64,000 nt of DNA from Ectothiorhodospiraceae bacterium (GTDB taxonomy: Bacteria > Pseudomonadota > Gammaproteobacteria > Nitrococcales > Aquisalimonadaceae), in the NCBI GenBank assembly GCA_020831885.1, contig JAFIFU010000002.1, positions 62,001 to 126,000 on the forward strand. Reading direction: 5' to 3'. Position 1 is the stretch's first letter, and each line of letters opens with the position of its first letter. Positions 1-7,168 of the stretch are shown here, in pieces. Both the position numbers and the translations under genes were made by a program. A model generated the notes under the pieces. That model saw only the letters and a program-made list of their open reading frames with translations. It ran no database searches and was not told the origin of the DNA.

Positions 1-172
1 TGCCGTCCACCACCGACAGATCGGAGTGACAGATCCCTGCCGCCTTGATCTGCACCAGAACCTCGCCGTCACCGGGCGGATCCAGTTCCAGATCCTCGAT
101 CACCAGCGGCTGGCTTGTCCGGTAGGGGCGTTTGGCCCCGATTTCCCGCAGAACCGCAGCCCGAATCTTCAT
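1..172 (-). CDS. Zinc-dependent alcohol dehydrogenase, N-terminal part (runs off the window)
   Basis: Only the first 57 codons are inside the window; the gene continues past base 1. The translation opens with MKIRAAVLREIGAKRPY and reaches the motif GICHSDLSVVDG. In the GroES-like N-terminal domain of medium-chain Zn alcohol dehydrogenases, the Cys of this motif is a catalytic-zinc ligand. The start ATG is preceded by a GGAGGAG ribosome binding site about 5 bases upstream. Family members oxidise alcohols or reduce aldehydes with NAD(H). The Rossmann domain is not visible, so substrate and exact subfamily cannot be called. Confidence 0.8.
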   Translation of the reverse strand, partial: MKIRAAVLREIGAKRPYRTSQPLVIEDLELDPPGDGEVLVQIKAAGICHSDLSVVDG

Positions 173-434
173 GCTTTGCTCCTCCGTTATTCCATCCACT
201 GCTTTTCCGGATCCACCGGTATGGGTTCCTCGGCGCCGGTTGCCCAACGGCTCAAGGACCACGGGGTGATTGCCGCCCCTCGGCCGTGGCGTGACCGATT
301 GCCGACACAAGGATAACCCGGATTCCGGCTCCTGCAGCGGCACACGTCGCCACCTGGCCCGCGGTACCTGCCTGGCCGGTGGATCAGAAATGAGCGGATT
401 CGGATGGGTACAGGAACGGCGGCGCAGCGGAAAC

Positions 435-522
435 TGGCGGAGAGGGAGGGATTCGAACCCCCGGACCCTTGCGGGTCAACGGTTTTCAAGACCGCCGCTT
501 TCGACCGCTCAGCCACCTCTCC
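435..522 (-). tRNA. tRNA-Ser(UGA)
   Basis: The minus strand shows an acceptor arm GGAGAGG paired with CCTCTCC, a TGGCTGAG D-arm start, anticodon loop CTTGAAA with anticodon TGA (plus-strand bases 486-488), an extended variable arm (CCCGCAAGGG) and a T-arm containing GGTTCGAATCC. The 3' CCA is encoded at 437-435. The long variable arm marks a class II tRNA. It decodes UCA and, by wobble, other UCN serine codons. Bases 173-434, between the dehydrogenase start and this tRNA, hold no gene I can support. Confidence 0.95.
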
Positions 523-564
523 GTGGCGGCTATTGTCGGGACTCCGACCCCGGCTTGCAAGTCG

Positions 565-1617
565 TCATGCGCCCACCTGCAGCGGCACCGTGACCGATTC
601 CACATCCGCCAGCGACCGCACGGTTTCCCCGATCAGGGCCGGACCCCGGTAGACCAGCCCGGAGTAAAGCTGAACCAGGCTGGCGCCGGCGCGCAACTTG
701 ATGACCGCGTCGTGGCCGGACATGATCCCGCCGATACCGATGATGGGCAGAGCGCCCTGGAGATGGTCGTTCAGTACGCGGATCACATGCGTGGAACGAT
801 CCCGCAGCGGGGCACCGCTCAGGCCGCCCGCCTCCGCGGCGTGCTCCTCGCCTTCCACGCCTTCCCGTGCCAGAGTGGTATTGGTGGCCGCTACCGCGTC
901 CATGCCATGACGCACCAGCGCGTCCGCCAGACCGATGATCTGCTCATCGGTCATGTCCGGGGCGATCTTCACCACGATGGGCACATAGCGGTTCCAGGCC
1001 AGGGAAAGCCGCATCTGCTCGCCCTTCACCGCCGCCAGCAATTCGTCCAGCATCCCACCGTGTTGCAGGTCCCGCAGACCGGGGGTGTTGGGGGAGGAAA
1101 CATTCACCGTCACATAGCTTGCATAGGGGTAGACCTTCGCCAGGCAGTGCAGATAGTCCTCGGCGGCCCGCTCAACCGGCGTATCGAAATTCTTGCCGAT
1201 GTTGATTCCCAGGACGCCCTGATAACCCGACTGGGCCACACGGTTCACCAGGTAATCCACCCCTTTGTTGTTGAAGCCCATGCGATTGATCAGACCCCGG
1301 GCATGAGGCAGGCGGAACATGCGCGGGCGCGGGTTGCCCGCCTGCGGGCGCGGCGTCACGGTTCCCACCTCGATGAACCCGAAGCCCAGACCGGCCAGGG
1401 CGCGGATGTAATCGCCGTTCTTGTCCAGACCCGCCGCCAGCCCGACCGGATTGGGAAAGCGCAGCCCCAGCAGGTGCGTTTCCATCCGGGGCACCACACC
1501 GGTCAGAAGCCGCGGCACGCCCAGCGGACGGGAAGCACGCAGGGCACGCAGGCTGAGTTCGTGCGCATGTTCGGGATCGAGGCGGAACAACAGGCTTCGC
1601 AGCAGGGAATAGGCCAT
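565..1617 (-). CDS. pyrD: Dihydroorotate dehydrogenase (quinone), class 2
   Basis: This 350-residue protein oxidises dihydroorotate to orotate in de novo pyrimidine synthesis and passes electrons through FMN to membrane quinones. The N-terminus (about residues 1-40) is the amphipathic membrane-docking region of class 2 enzymes. [11 protein letters not shown] (about 59-69) and NRMGFNNKG (111-119) are FMN and substrate elements. The catalytic Ser lies in [15 protein letters not shown], near residue 175, the same position as in E. coli. Length fits the family. The gene diverges from the ParA-type gene. In E. coli pyrD neighbours pepN; here pepN is about 5.5 kb away. Confidence 0.96.
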   Translation of the reverse strand: MAYSLLRSLLFRLDPEHAHELSLRALRASRPLGVPRLLTGVVPRMETHLLGLRFPNPVGLAAGLDKNGDYIRALAGLGFGFIEVGTVTPRPQAGNPRPRMFRLPHARGLINRMGFNNKGVDYLVNRVAQSGYQGVLGINIGKNFDTPVERAAEDYLHCLAKVYPYASYVTVNVSSPNTPGLRDLQHGGMLDELLAAVKGEQMRLSLAWNRYVPIVVKIAPDMTDEQIIGLADALVRHGMDAVAATNTTLAREGVEGEEHAAEAGGLSGAPLRDRSTHVIRVLNDHLQGALPIIGIGGIMSGHDAVIKLRAGASLVQLYSGLVYRGPALIGETVRSLADVESVTVPLQVGA

Positions 1618-1784
1618 GGACAGGTTTCCGGTTCTTACAAACTGTCAACGGATGCGGTCCATGGTCTATCAGCCGTCATCACTTGTCGAGCACAACCGGA
1701 CGGCAAGGAACTGGCAATCCGCGGGTAAAGGTGCGTAAACTCCGCATGTTGCAGTGCAACTTCACAGCGCCCGGGAGGAGCCCC

Positions 1785-2555
1785 ATGCGCCGAGTGATCT
1801 TCAATCAGAAGGGCGGAGTCGGGAAATCCACTATCGCCAGCAATCTGGCGGCGATCAGCGCCACACGTGGGCTGCGTACCCTGGTGGTGGATCTGGATCC
1901 GCAGGCCAACACCACGGCTTATCTGCTCGGCCCTGACCGGCAGCAGGACAGTGGGTCGGGCATGGTGGGGTTATTCGAGCAATGCCTCAGCTTTCGCCTC
2001 TACGAGCAGGAACCGGTTGCCTTCGTCGAGGAAACCCCTTACCCGGACCTGCATATTCTGGGGGCCGGGCGGGAACTGGAGCTGCTGCAGACCAAACTGG
2101 AGGCGCGCTACAAGATCTACAAGCTGCGTGAGGCGCTGGATGCGCTGGCCGCCGAGTACGATGCCGTCTACCTGGATACGCCGCCGGCACTGAATTTCTA
2201 TACCCGCTCTGCCCTGATCGCCTCGGAACGCTGCCTGATCCCCTTCGATTGCGACGATTTCTCCCGTCAGGCCCTGTACGAACTGCTGGATAACGTGCTG
2301 GAAATACGCCAGGACCACAATCCGGCACTGCAGGTGGAGGGGATCATCATCAATCAGTTCCAGCCGCGAACACGGGTGATGCAGCAGGCGGTGGCGGACC
2401 TGGAGGCGGAGGGACAGCCGGTGCTCTCTCCACCCTTGTCCGCCTCAGTGAAGATCCGGGAATCCCATCAGCGCGCCACGCCACTGGTCCACCTGGCGCC
2501 GTCCCACAAGCTGACCCGGGAATACCTGGCACTTTTCGACACATTGAATCATTGA
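1785..2555 (+). CDS. Orphan ParA-family ATPase
   Basis: A 256-residue deviant-Walker P-loop ATPase. The Walker A motif KGGVGKST lies at about residues 9-16, with the A' region VVDLDPQANTT (about 36-46) and Walker B-like YLDTPPAL. I chose ATG 1785 because it follows the strong ribosome binding site GGGAGGAG and starts directly before the first strand (MRRVIFNQKGGVGKS); the reading frame is open further upstream but without family-like sequence. ParA proteins form ATP-dependent dimers that bind DNA or a surface to position chromosomes, plasmids or protein clusters. No parB or parS-like partner is visible nearby, so its cargo is unknown. Confidence 0.85.
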   Translation: MRRVIFNQKGGVGKSTIASNLAAISATRGLRTLVVDLDPQANTTAYLLGPDRQQDSGSGMVGLFEQCLSFRLYEQEPVAFVEETPYPDLHILGAGRELELLQTKLEARYKIYKLREALDALAAEYDAVYLDTPPALNFYTRSALIASERCLIPFDCDDFSRQALYELLDNVLEIRQDHNPALQVEGIIINQFQPRTRVMQQAVADLEAEGQPVLSPPLSASVKIRESHQRATPLVHLAPSHKLTREYLALFDTLNH

Positions 2556-2730
2556 CGCCGGGGATGAAGGTGCAACCGCCGGGCAGGCCGGCCTGGCGGT
2601 ATAACACATCTCGCTTTACTAATAGCCAAACATTCCTTTAAAGCATAAGCCCCCATTGCTAGTGTCTGCTTCGTCGGTCAGTTCCCGGCCCGCCGGGTGA
2701 CCACGCTGGTAGAACGAAGCAGGGGTCCGC
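2556..2730. other. AT-rich intergenic leader before the sulfite reductase
   Basis: The stretch around 2598-2650 is clearly richer in A and T than its surroundings (TATAACAC, TTTACTAATAG, TTCCTTTAAAGCATAAG). Such a block fits the control region of the downstream sulfur-assimilation genes, where a CysB-type regulator would be expected. I could not pair a convincing -35 and -10 or a clear operator here. Confidence 0.3.
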
Positions 2731-4389
2731 ATGTACGACTATGACAGTCATGACCGCAGGCTGGTGAATGAACGGGTTGCACAGTTCCGGGATCAGACCC
2801 GGCGCTACCTGGCCGGCGAGTTGAGCGAGGACGAGTTCCGCCCCTTGCGGCTGATGAACGGCCTGTATATCCAGCGCCATGCGCCCATGCTCCGGGTCTC
2901 CATTCCGTATGGCCTCCTCTCATCCTCCCAGCTGCGGATGCTGGCGAGCATCGCGCGGCGCTATGACCGGGGCTACGGCCATTTCACCACCCGCCAGAAC
3001 ATTCAGTTCAACTGGCCGGCTCTGGAACGCGTACCGGACATCCTGGCGGATCTGGCGCAGGTGGACATGCATGCGATGCAGACCAGTGGCAACTGCATCC
3101 GGAACGTCACCTCCGATCACCTGGCCGGCATCGCCCCGGACGAGATCGAGGATCCGCGCCCCTACTGCGAGCTGATCCGGCAGTGGGCCACGCTTCATCC
3201 GGAATTCTCCTACCTGCCGCGCAAGTTCAAGATCGCGGTCAGTGGCGCCCGGCGCGACCGGGCTGCAACCCAGGTGCATGACATCGGGCTGCAGTTGGTC
3301 CGGAACGAGCAGGGAGAACTGGGGATGCAGGTCCTGGTGGGCGGCGGACTCGGCCGCACCCCCATCATCGGCGAGGTGATCCGGGATTTTCTGCCGGTAC
3401 GGCACCTGCTGTCCTACCTGGAGGCCATCCTGCGGGTGTACAACCTGTTGGGGCGGCGTGACAACAAGTACAAGGCCCGGATCAAGATCCTGGTCCGCGC
3501 CATGGGCAAAGAGCAGTTCGCCGCCCGTGTGGAGCGGGAATGGAGCAGCCTTCGGGACCGTCCGGAGCTGACCCTGGCGCAGGACGACATCGAACACATG
3601 AAGCGGTTCTTCCGTCCGGCGACCCGCGCCGAAACGGTGAATTCAGCACCCTTGGACGCCGCTCTTGCAGCCGATCCCGGGTTTGCCCGCTGGTATCGGC
3701 ATAACACCGTGGAGCACCGTCAGCCGGGTTATCGGGCTGTTTTCGTCTCGCTGAAGGCGCCCGGGGTTCCGCCGGGTGACATGACGGCGGAGCAGATGGA
3801 GCATGTGGCGGACCTGAGCGACGCCTACAGTGGCGGCGAACTCCGGGTGTCCCACACGCAGAACCTGCTGCTTGCCGACGTGCGCACGGACCACCTGGAA
3901 CGGCTCTGGCGGGAGCTTCGGGCCTCCGGGCTGGCGACGCCGAATATCGGCACCCTCACGGACATGATCTGCTGCCCGGGACTGGACTTCTGTGCTCTGG
4001 CCAACGCCGGCTCCATCGATGTGGCCCAGGCCATCAACCAGGAGTTCGACGACCTGGACTATCTGTACGATCTGGGCGAACTGCGGGTGAACATGTCGGG
4101 CTGCATGAACGCCTGCGGCCACCACCACATGGCGCATATCGGGATTCTGGGGGTGGACAAGAAGGGCCAGGAATTCTACCAGCTCACGCTGGGAGGCTCT
4201 TCGGCCAACGATGCCGCCGTCGGGGACCGGCTGGGTCCGGCCGTGCCCAAGCAGGACGTCAGCGCGGCCATGCGCACTCTGATTGAAACCTTCGTGGAAC
4301 TCCGCGAGGGAGAGGAAGGTTTTCTCGACACCTACCGCCGCGTGGGCCTGGAACCCTTCAAGGAGCGTCTGTATGCAACAACTGATTAG
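2731..4389 (+). CDS. Nitrite/sulfite reductase hemoprotein (CysI-like)
   Basis: A 552-residue siroheme/[4Fe-4S] enzyme that carries out a six-electron reduction, most likely sulfite to sulfide in assimilation. The cluster and siroheme ligands are visible as C-X5-C (Cys415 and Cys421 in CCPGLDFC) and C-X3-C (Cys458 and Cys462 in GCMNACGHH). N-terminal ferredoxin-like halves include YGHFTTRQNIQFNW. The next gene (DUF934) overlaps its 3' end by 17 bases, the usual pairing for assimilatory sulfite reductases in non-enteric proteobacteria. No cysJ flavoprotein is nearby, so ferredoxin or another donor probably supplies electrons. Assimilatory nitrite reduction is the alternative, but the DUF934 partner favours sulfite. 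Confidence 0.9.
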   Translation: MYDYDSHDRRLVNERVAQFRDQTRRYLAGELSEDEFRPLRLMNGLYIQRHAPMLRVSIPYGLLSSSQLRMLASIARRYDRGYGHFTTRQNIQFNWPALERVPDILADLAQVDMHAMQTSGNCIRNVTSDHLAGIAPDEIEDPRPYCELIRQWATLHPEFSYLPRKFKIAVSGARRDRAATQVHDIGLQLVRNEQGELGMQVLVGGGLGRTPIIGEVIRDFLPVRHLLSYLEAILRVYNLLGRRDNKYKARIKILVRAMGKEQFAARVEREWSSLRDRPELTLAQDDIEHMKRFFRPATRAETVNSAPLDAALAADPGFARWYRHNTVEHRQPGYRAVFVSLKAPGVPPGDMTAEQMEHVADLSDAYSGGELRVSHTQNLLLADVRTDHLERLWRELRASGLATPNIGTLTDMICCPGLDFCALANAGSIDVAQAINQEFDDLDYLYDLGELRVNMSGCMNACGHHHMAHIGILGVDKKGQEFYQLTLGGSSANDAAVGDRLGPAVPKQDVSAAMRTLIETFVELREGEEGFLDTYRRVGLEPFKERLYATTD

Positions 4390-4882
4390 GAACCGCGAAC
4401 TGGTCGAAGCTGACCGCTGGCGCCTGGTTGCGGATGAGGAATCCTTGCCCGGGACCGGCGATCTGATCCTTCCGCTGGACCGCTATCTGGAAGAACGCGC
4501 CGCTTCGGATGACCGCGGCAGCGGACGGCGTGGGTTACTGGTGGATGGCACGGTGCCGGCGGAAGATATTGCACCGCTGCTGCCGGAGCTGGACCTGGTG
4601 GCCATCCGGTTCCCCAGCTTCGCCGATGGCCGCGGCTATTCGCTCGCGCGGCAACTGCGGCTGAACCACCGCTACACCGGTGAGCTGCGGGCCGTGGGCA
4701 ATGTGCTGCGTGACCAGCTCGCCTACATGGAACGGGTGGGCTTCGACAGCTATCTGCTGGAGGAAGGTCGCGATCCGCGGGATGCTCTGCAGGCCTTTCG
4801 CGAGTTCAGCGGCTACTATCAGAATGCACCACTGGAGCAGCTTCCGCGCATTCAGCGCCGGGCGCGACGCAAGGCGGCCTGA
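4373..4882 (+). CDS. DUF934 family protein, sulfite reductase partner
   Basis: 169 residues, translationally coupled to the sulfite reductase by a 17-base overlap; ATG 4373 starts MQQLIRNRELVEADRW. The family signature FPSFADGRGYSLARQLR followed by YTGELRAVGNVLRDQL (about residues 80-115) is clear. DUF934 proteins are regularly encoded with the CysI-type reductase and are thought to act in sulfite reduction, but the exact biochemical role is not settled. In many genomes cysH (PAPS/APS reductase) follows; here the next gene is on the opposite strand and is a hydrolase. Confidence 0.88.
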   Translation: MQQLIRNRELVEADRWRLVADEESLPGTGDLILPLDRYLEERAASDDRGSGRRGLLVDGTVPAEDIAPLLPELDLVAIRFPSFADGRGYSLARQLRLNHRYTGELRAVGNVLRDQLAYMERVGFDSYLLEEGRDPRDALQAFREFSGYYQNAPLEQLPRIQRRARRKAA

Positions 4883-4929
4883 GCCCTCTGTCCTCCGAAC
4901 CCGCCGGAACATGGACCCGGCGGGACCGG

Positions 4930-5775
4930 TCATCTCCGGTCCGCCGCCAGCCGTCGCAGCCATGCATGTAGCGGCTCCGCCGCCCGAAGCCACTCCCGTT
5001 CCAGCATCATGGCATGAGCCAGCCCCGGGACCACAACCAGCTCCGCCCCGTACGCCTCCGCCGTCGCCTCTACCATGTCCGGACCGAACAGCGCATCATC
5101 ACCCGCCCCCATCACCAGCATGGGGCAACGTTTGACGCGATGTAGCAGGGGAAGATTCAGAAAAAGCATATCCAGCAGCGCCCGCTGGGATTCGCCCTGC
5201 ATGCGCGCCCCGTAACGCTCCGCCAACTGGGCGTCCAGTTGTTCGGAAAAGGCGGCCCGGCTCACCCGGCGCAAATCCTCGGGCCGCGACACGCCGCCGT
5301 GCACCAGTGAGATCTGGCTGAACAGCATCGGGTCGGTGGCAAGCAACCGGAACACCGCACCGGCCAGACCGGAGGGTGGTACCGATGCCATCAGCACCAC
5401 CGCCGGCAAGGCCCGCTCCTCCAGATACTTCTGCACCACCAGGCCGCCCATGGAGTGGCCGATGACCACCGGCGCCTCAGGCATTTCCTGCACGACCCGG
5501 TCCAGATCGCGAACGTAGTCGGACAACGAATGCAGATGCAGGGTGCGCTTGCCCCGGCTACGGCCATGTCCGCGCAGGCTGACCGCATGACAGTCGTACC
5601 CGCGGGCGGCGAACCAGGAAAGGAAATGCTCCTCCCAGCACCAGGCCCCGGCATGCGCGCCGTGAACGAACAGCAGCGGCCATGGGGCACGCCATCGTCC
5701 CCGTGCGGGCCGGTGGATGATCTCCAGCTCCGGTTCACGGTCGGATACCGCACCCCATCCGAACAGGCTGTACAT
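4930..5775 (-). CDS. Alpha/beta hydrolase
   Basis: 281 residues with a typical alpha/beta hydrolase fold. HGAHAGAWCW (about 38-47) carries the oxyanion hole, the nucleophile elbow is GHSMGG with Ser108, the acid is Asp226 or Asp227 in GAGDDALFGP, and the catalytic His is His254 in GLAHAMM. The start ATG overlaps the stop codon of the MFS gene by one base (TGATG), so the two are translated as a coupled pair. Substrate is unknown; esterase, lipase-like or lactonase activities are all possible. Confidence 0.82.
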   Translation of the reverse strand: MYSLFGWGAVSDREPELEIIHRPARGRWRAPWPLLFVHGAHAGAWCWEEHFLSWFAARGYDCHAVSLRGHGRSRGKRTLHLHSLSDYVRDLDRVVQEMPEAPVVIGHSMGGLVVQKYLEERALPAVVLMASVPPSGLAGAVFRLLATDPMLFSQISLVHGGVSRPEDLRRVSRAAFSEQLDAQLAERYGARMQGESQRALLDMLFLNLPLLHRVKRCPMLVMGAGDDALFGPDMVEATAEAYGAELVVVPGLAHAMMLEREWLRAAEPLHAWLRRLAADRR

Positions 5776-7046
5776 CACGCCGTGGGCCCCCGGCGCCGAG
5801 GGCGAATGAACCACAGAAAGGCCAGCACCTGTAGCCCCCCGATCAGCAGGAAAGCGACCTTGTAGCCCATGGGATCGTAGCCTGTCCCGTCGGCCAGCTC
5901 CCAGTACTGGATCACAACCCCGATCCCCCACTGCAGCCCAAAGGCCCCGATGAACACCATCAGGTTCAGGGCCGTATTGACCCGGCCGGCGAGCATTCCG
6001 GAGAAATTCTGCGTCAACAGGGCGTACATCAGGGTGCCCGAGGTGGCGAAGAACGAGAACGCGATCCACAGCGGTATCACCGGAAGGGGCAGTTGCAGAC
6101 CCAGTAGCAGCATCAGGATGGACGAGACGCCAATACCGAACACCGCCACGGTTCGCTGCCGGATACCCGCCAGACTGAGGCGCTCCGCAATGGTCCCCCA
6201 ACCGGCGAAACCCAGCGTGATGGCCAGGGCGAAGAGCAGCAGCGCCTGACCGATCTCTGCACGTTCGAATCCCGCCACATCCCGTAACCAGGGGGCCGCC
6301 CACAGCCCTCCCACCGCCAGGGACGCACCCTGAGAGACCAGGGCGATGGGTGCCGCCCGCCAGAATGGGTCACTGCTGAAAATCCCGCCCAGCGCCGCCA
6401 CCTGTTCCCGCACCGTCGCCCGACCGCCATCGCCGAGATCCCGGTCCGGCACCAGACGCCAGATCAGCAGCGCCGAAGCCACGCAGGCGGCGGCCAGCAC
6501 CAGGAAGACCGGCCGCCAGCCGGTCCAGGCCACCACCCGTTCCACGGGTGCCGTGGCCACCATGGCTCCCAGCCCCCCGAAGGCCAGGAGCCAGCCGTTC
6601 AGCAGCGGAAGACGCTGGGGACTGAACCAGAGGACAAAAGCCTTGAAGGCGGCCATCAGGCAGGCGGACACGCCCAGCCCGATCAAGGCCCGCCCGATGG
6701 TAAGCCCGGTCATGCCCTGGGCCACGGCGAACAGCCCCGAGCCACAGGCAGCCACAAGCAGGAGCGCCGCATTGACCCGCCGCGGACCAAACCGGTCCAG
6801 CAGGACGCCCAGTGGTAACTGGAAGCTGGCGAAGGCAAGGAAATACGCGCTGGTCATCAGCCCCAGCTGGGACGCTGACAGGCCCACGTCCGCCTGCAGG
6901 TCGCCGGAGATCACCGCGTTGACGGAACGGAACAGGAACGACAGGAAATAGCCGGAGGCGAACGGCAGGAACACCAACAGCATCAACCGGGTGACGGTGA
7001 TTTCCGGCTGCCCGGCCGCTGCCGACATCGGTGTCTGCTCGCTCAT
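5775..7046 (-). CDS. Major facilitator superfamily transporter
   Basis: 423 residues with about 12 hydrophobic segments. The loop between segments 2 and 3 reads GVLLDRFGPRRVN, the classic MFS motif A (G-X-L-X-D-R-X-G-X-R/K-R/K). The start at 7046 (MSEQTPMSAAAG) has GGAG nine bases upstream; an in-frame ATG at 7064 lacks such a site. It is a secondary transporter of the inner membrane. Its tight coupling to the downstream hydrolase suggests that the hydrolase acts on what the transporter moves, but no substrate can be read from the sequence. Confidence 0.85.
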   Translation of the reverse strand: MSEQTPMSAAAGQPEITVTRLMLLVFLPFASGYFLSFLFRSVNAVISGDLQADVGLSASQLGLMTSAYFLAFASFQLPLGVLLDRFGPRRVNAALLLVAACGSGLFAVAQGMTGLTIGRALIGLGVSACLMAAFKAFVLWFSPQRLPLLNGWLLAFGGLGAMVATAPVERVVAWTGWRPVFLVLAAACVASALLIWRLVPDRDLGDGGRATVREQVAALGGIFSSDPFWRAAPIALVSQGASLAVGGLWAAPWLRDVAGFERAEIGQALLLFALAITLGFAGWGTIAERLSLAGIRQRTVAVFGIGVSSILMLLLGLQLPLPVIPLWIAFSFFATSGTLMYALLTQNFSGMLAGRVNTALNLMVFIGAFGLQWGIGVVIQYWELADGTGYDPMGYKVAFLLIGGLQVLAFLWFIRPRRRGPTA

Positions 7047-7168
7047 GCAAGGCCACTCCTTCATGGATGCGAGGGATCGGTCCGGGCCATTGGCCGCCCT
7101 CTCCTGAAACGGCGCATGATATCATGTCAGCCAACCAGGGAAGCCGCGACAGGAAACCCGGAGCCCCC

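Noticed and set aside
7115..7126. Perfect palindrome CATGATATCATG between the MFS gene and pepN
   Set aside because: It could be an operator, but it is only 12 bases, stands alone, and no regulator gene is nearby. Chance cannot be excluded.
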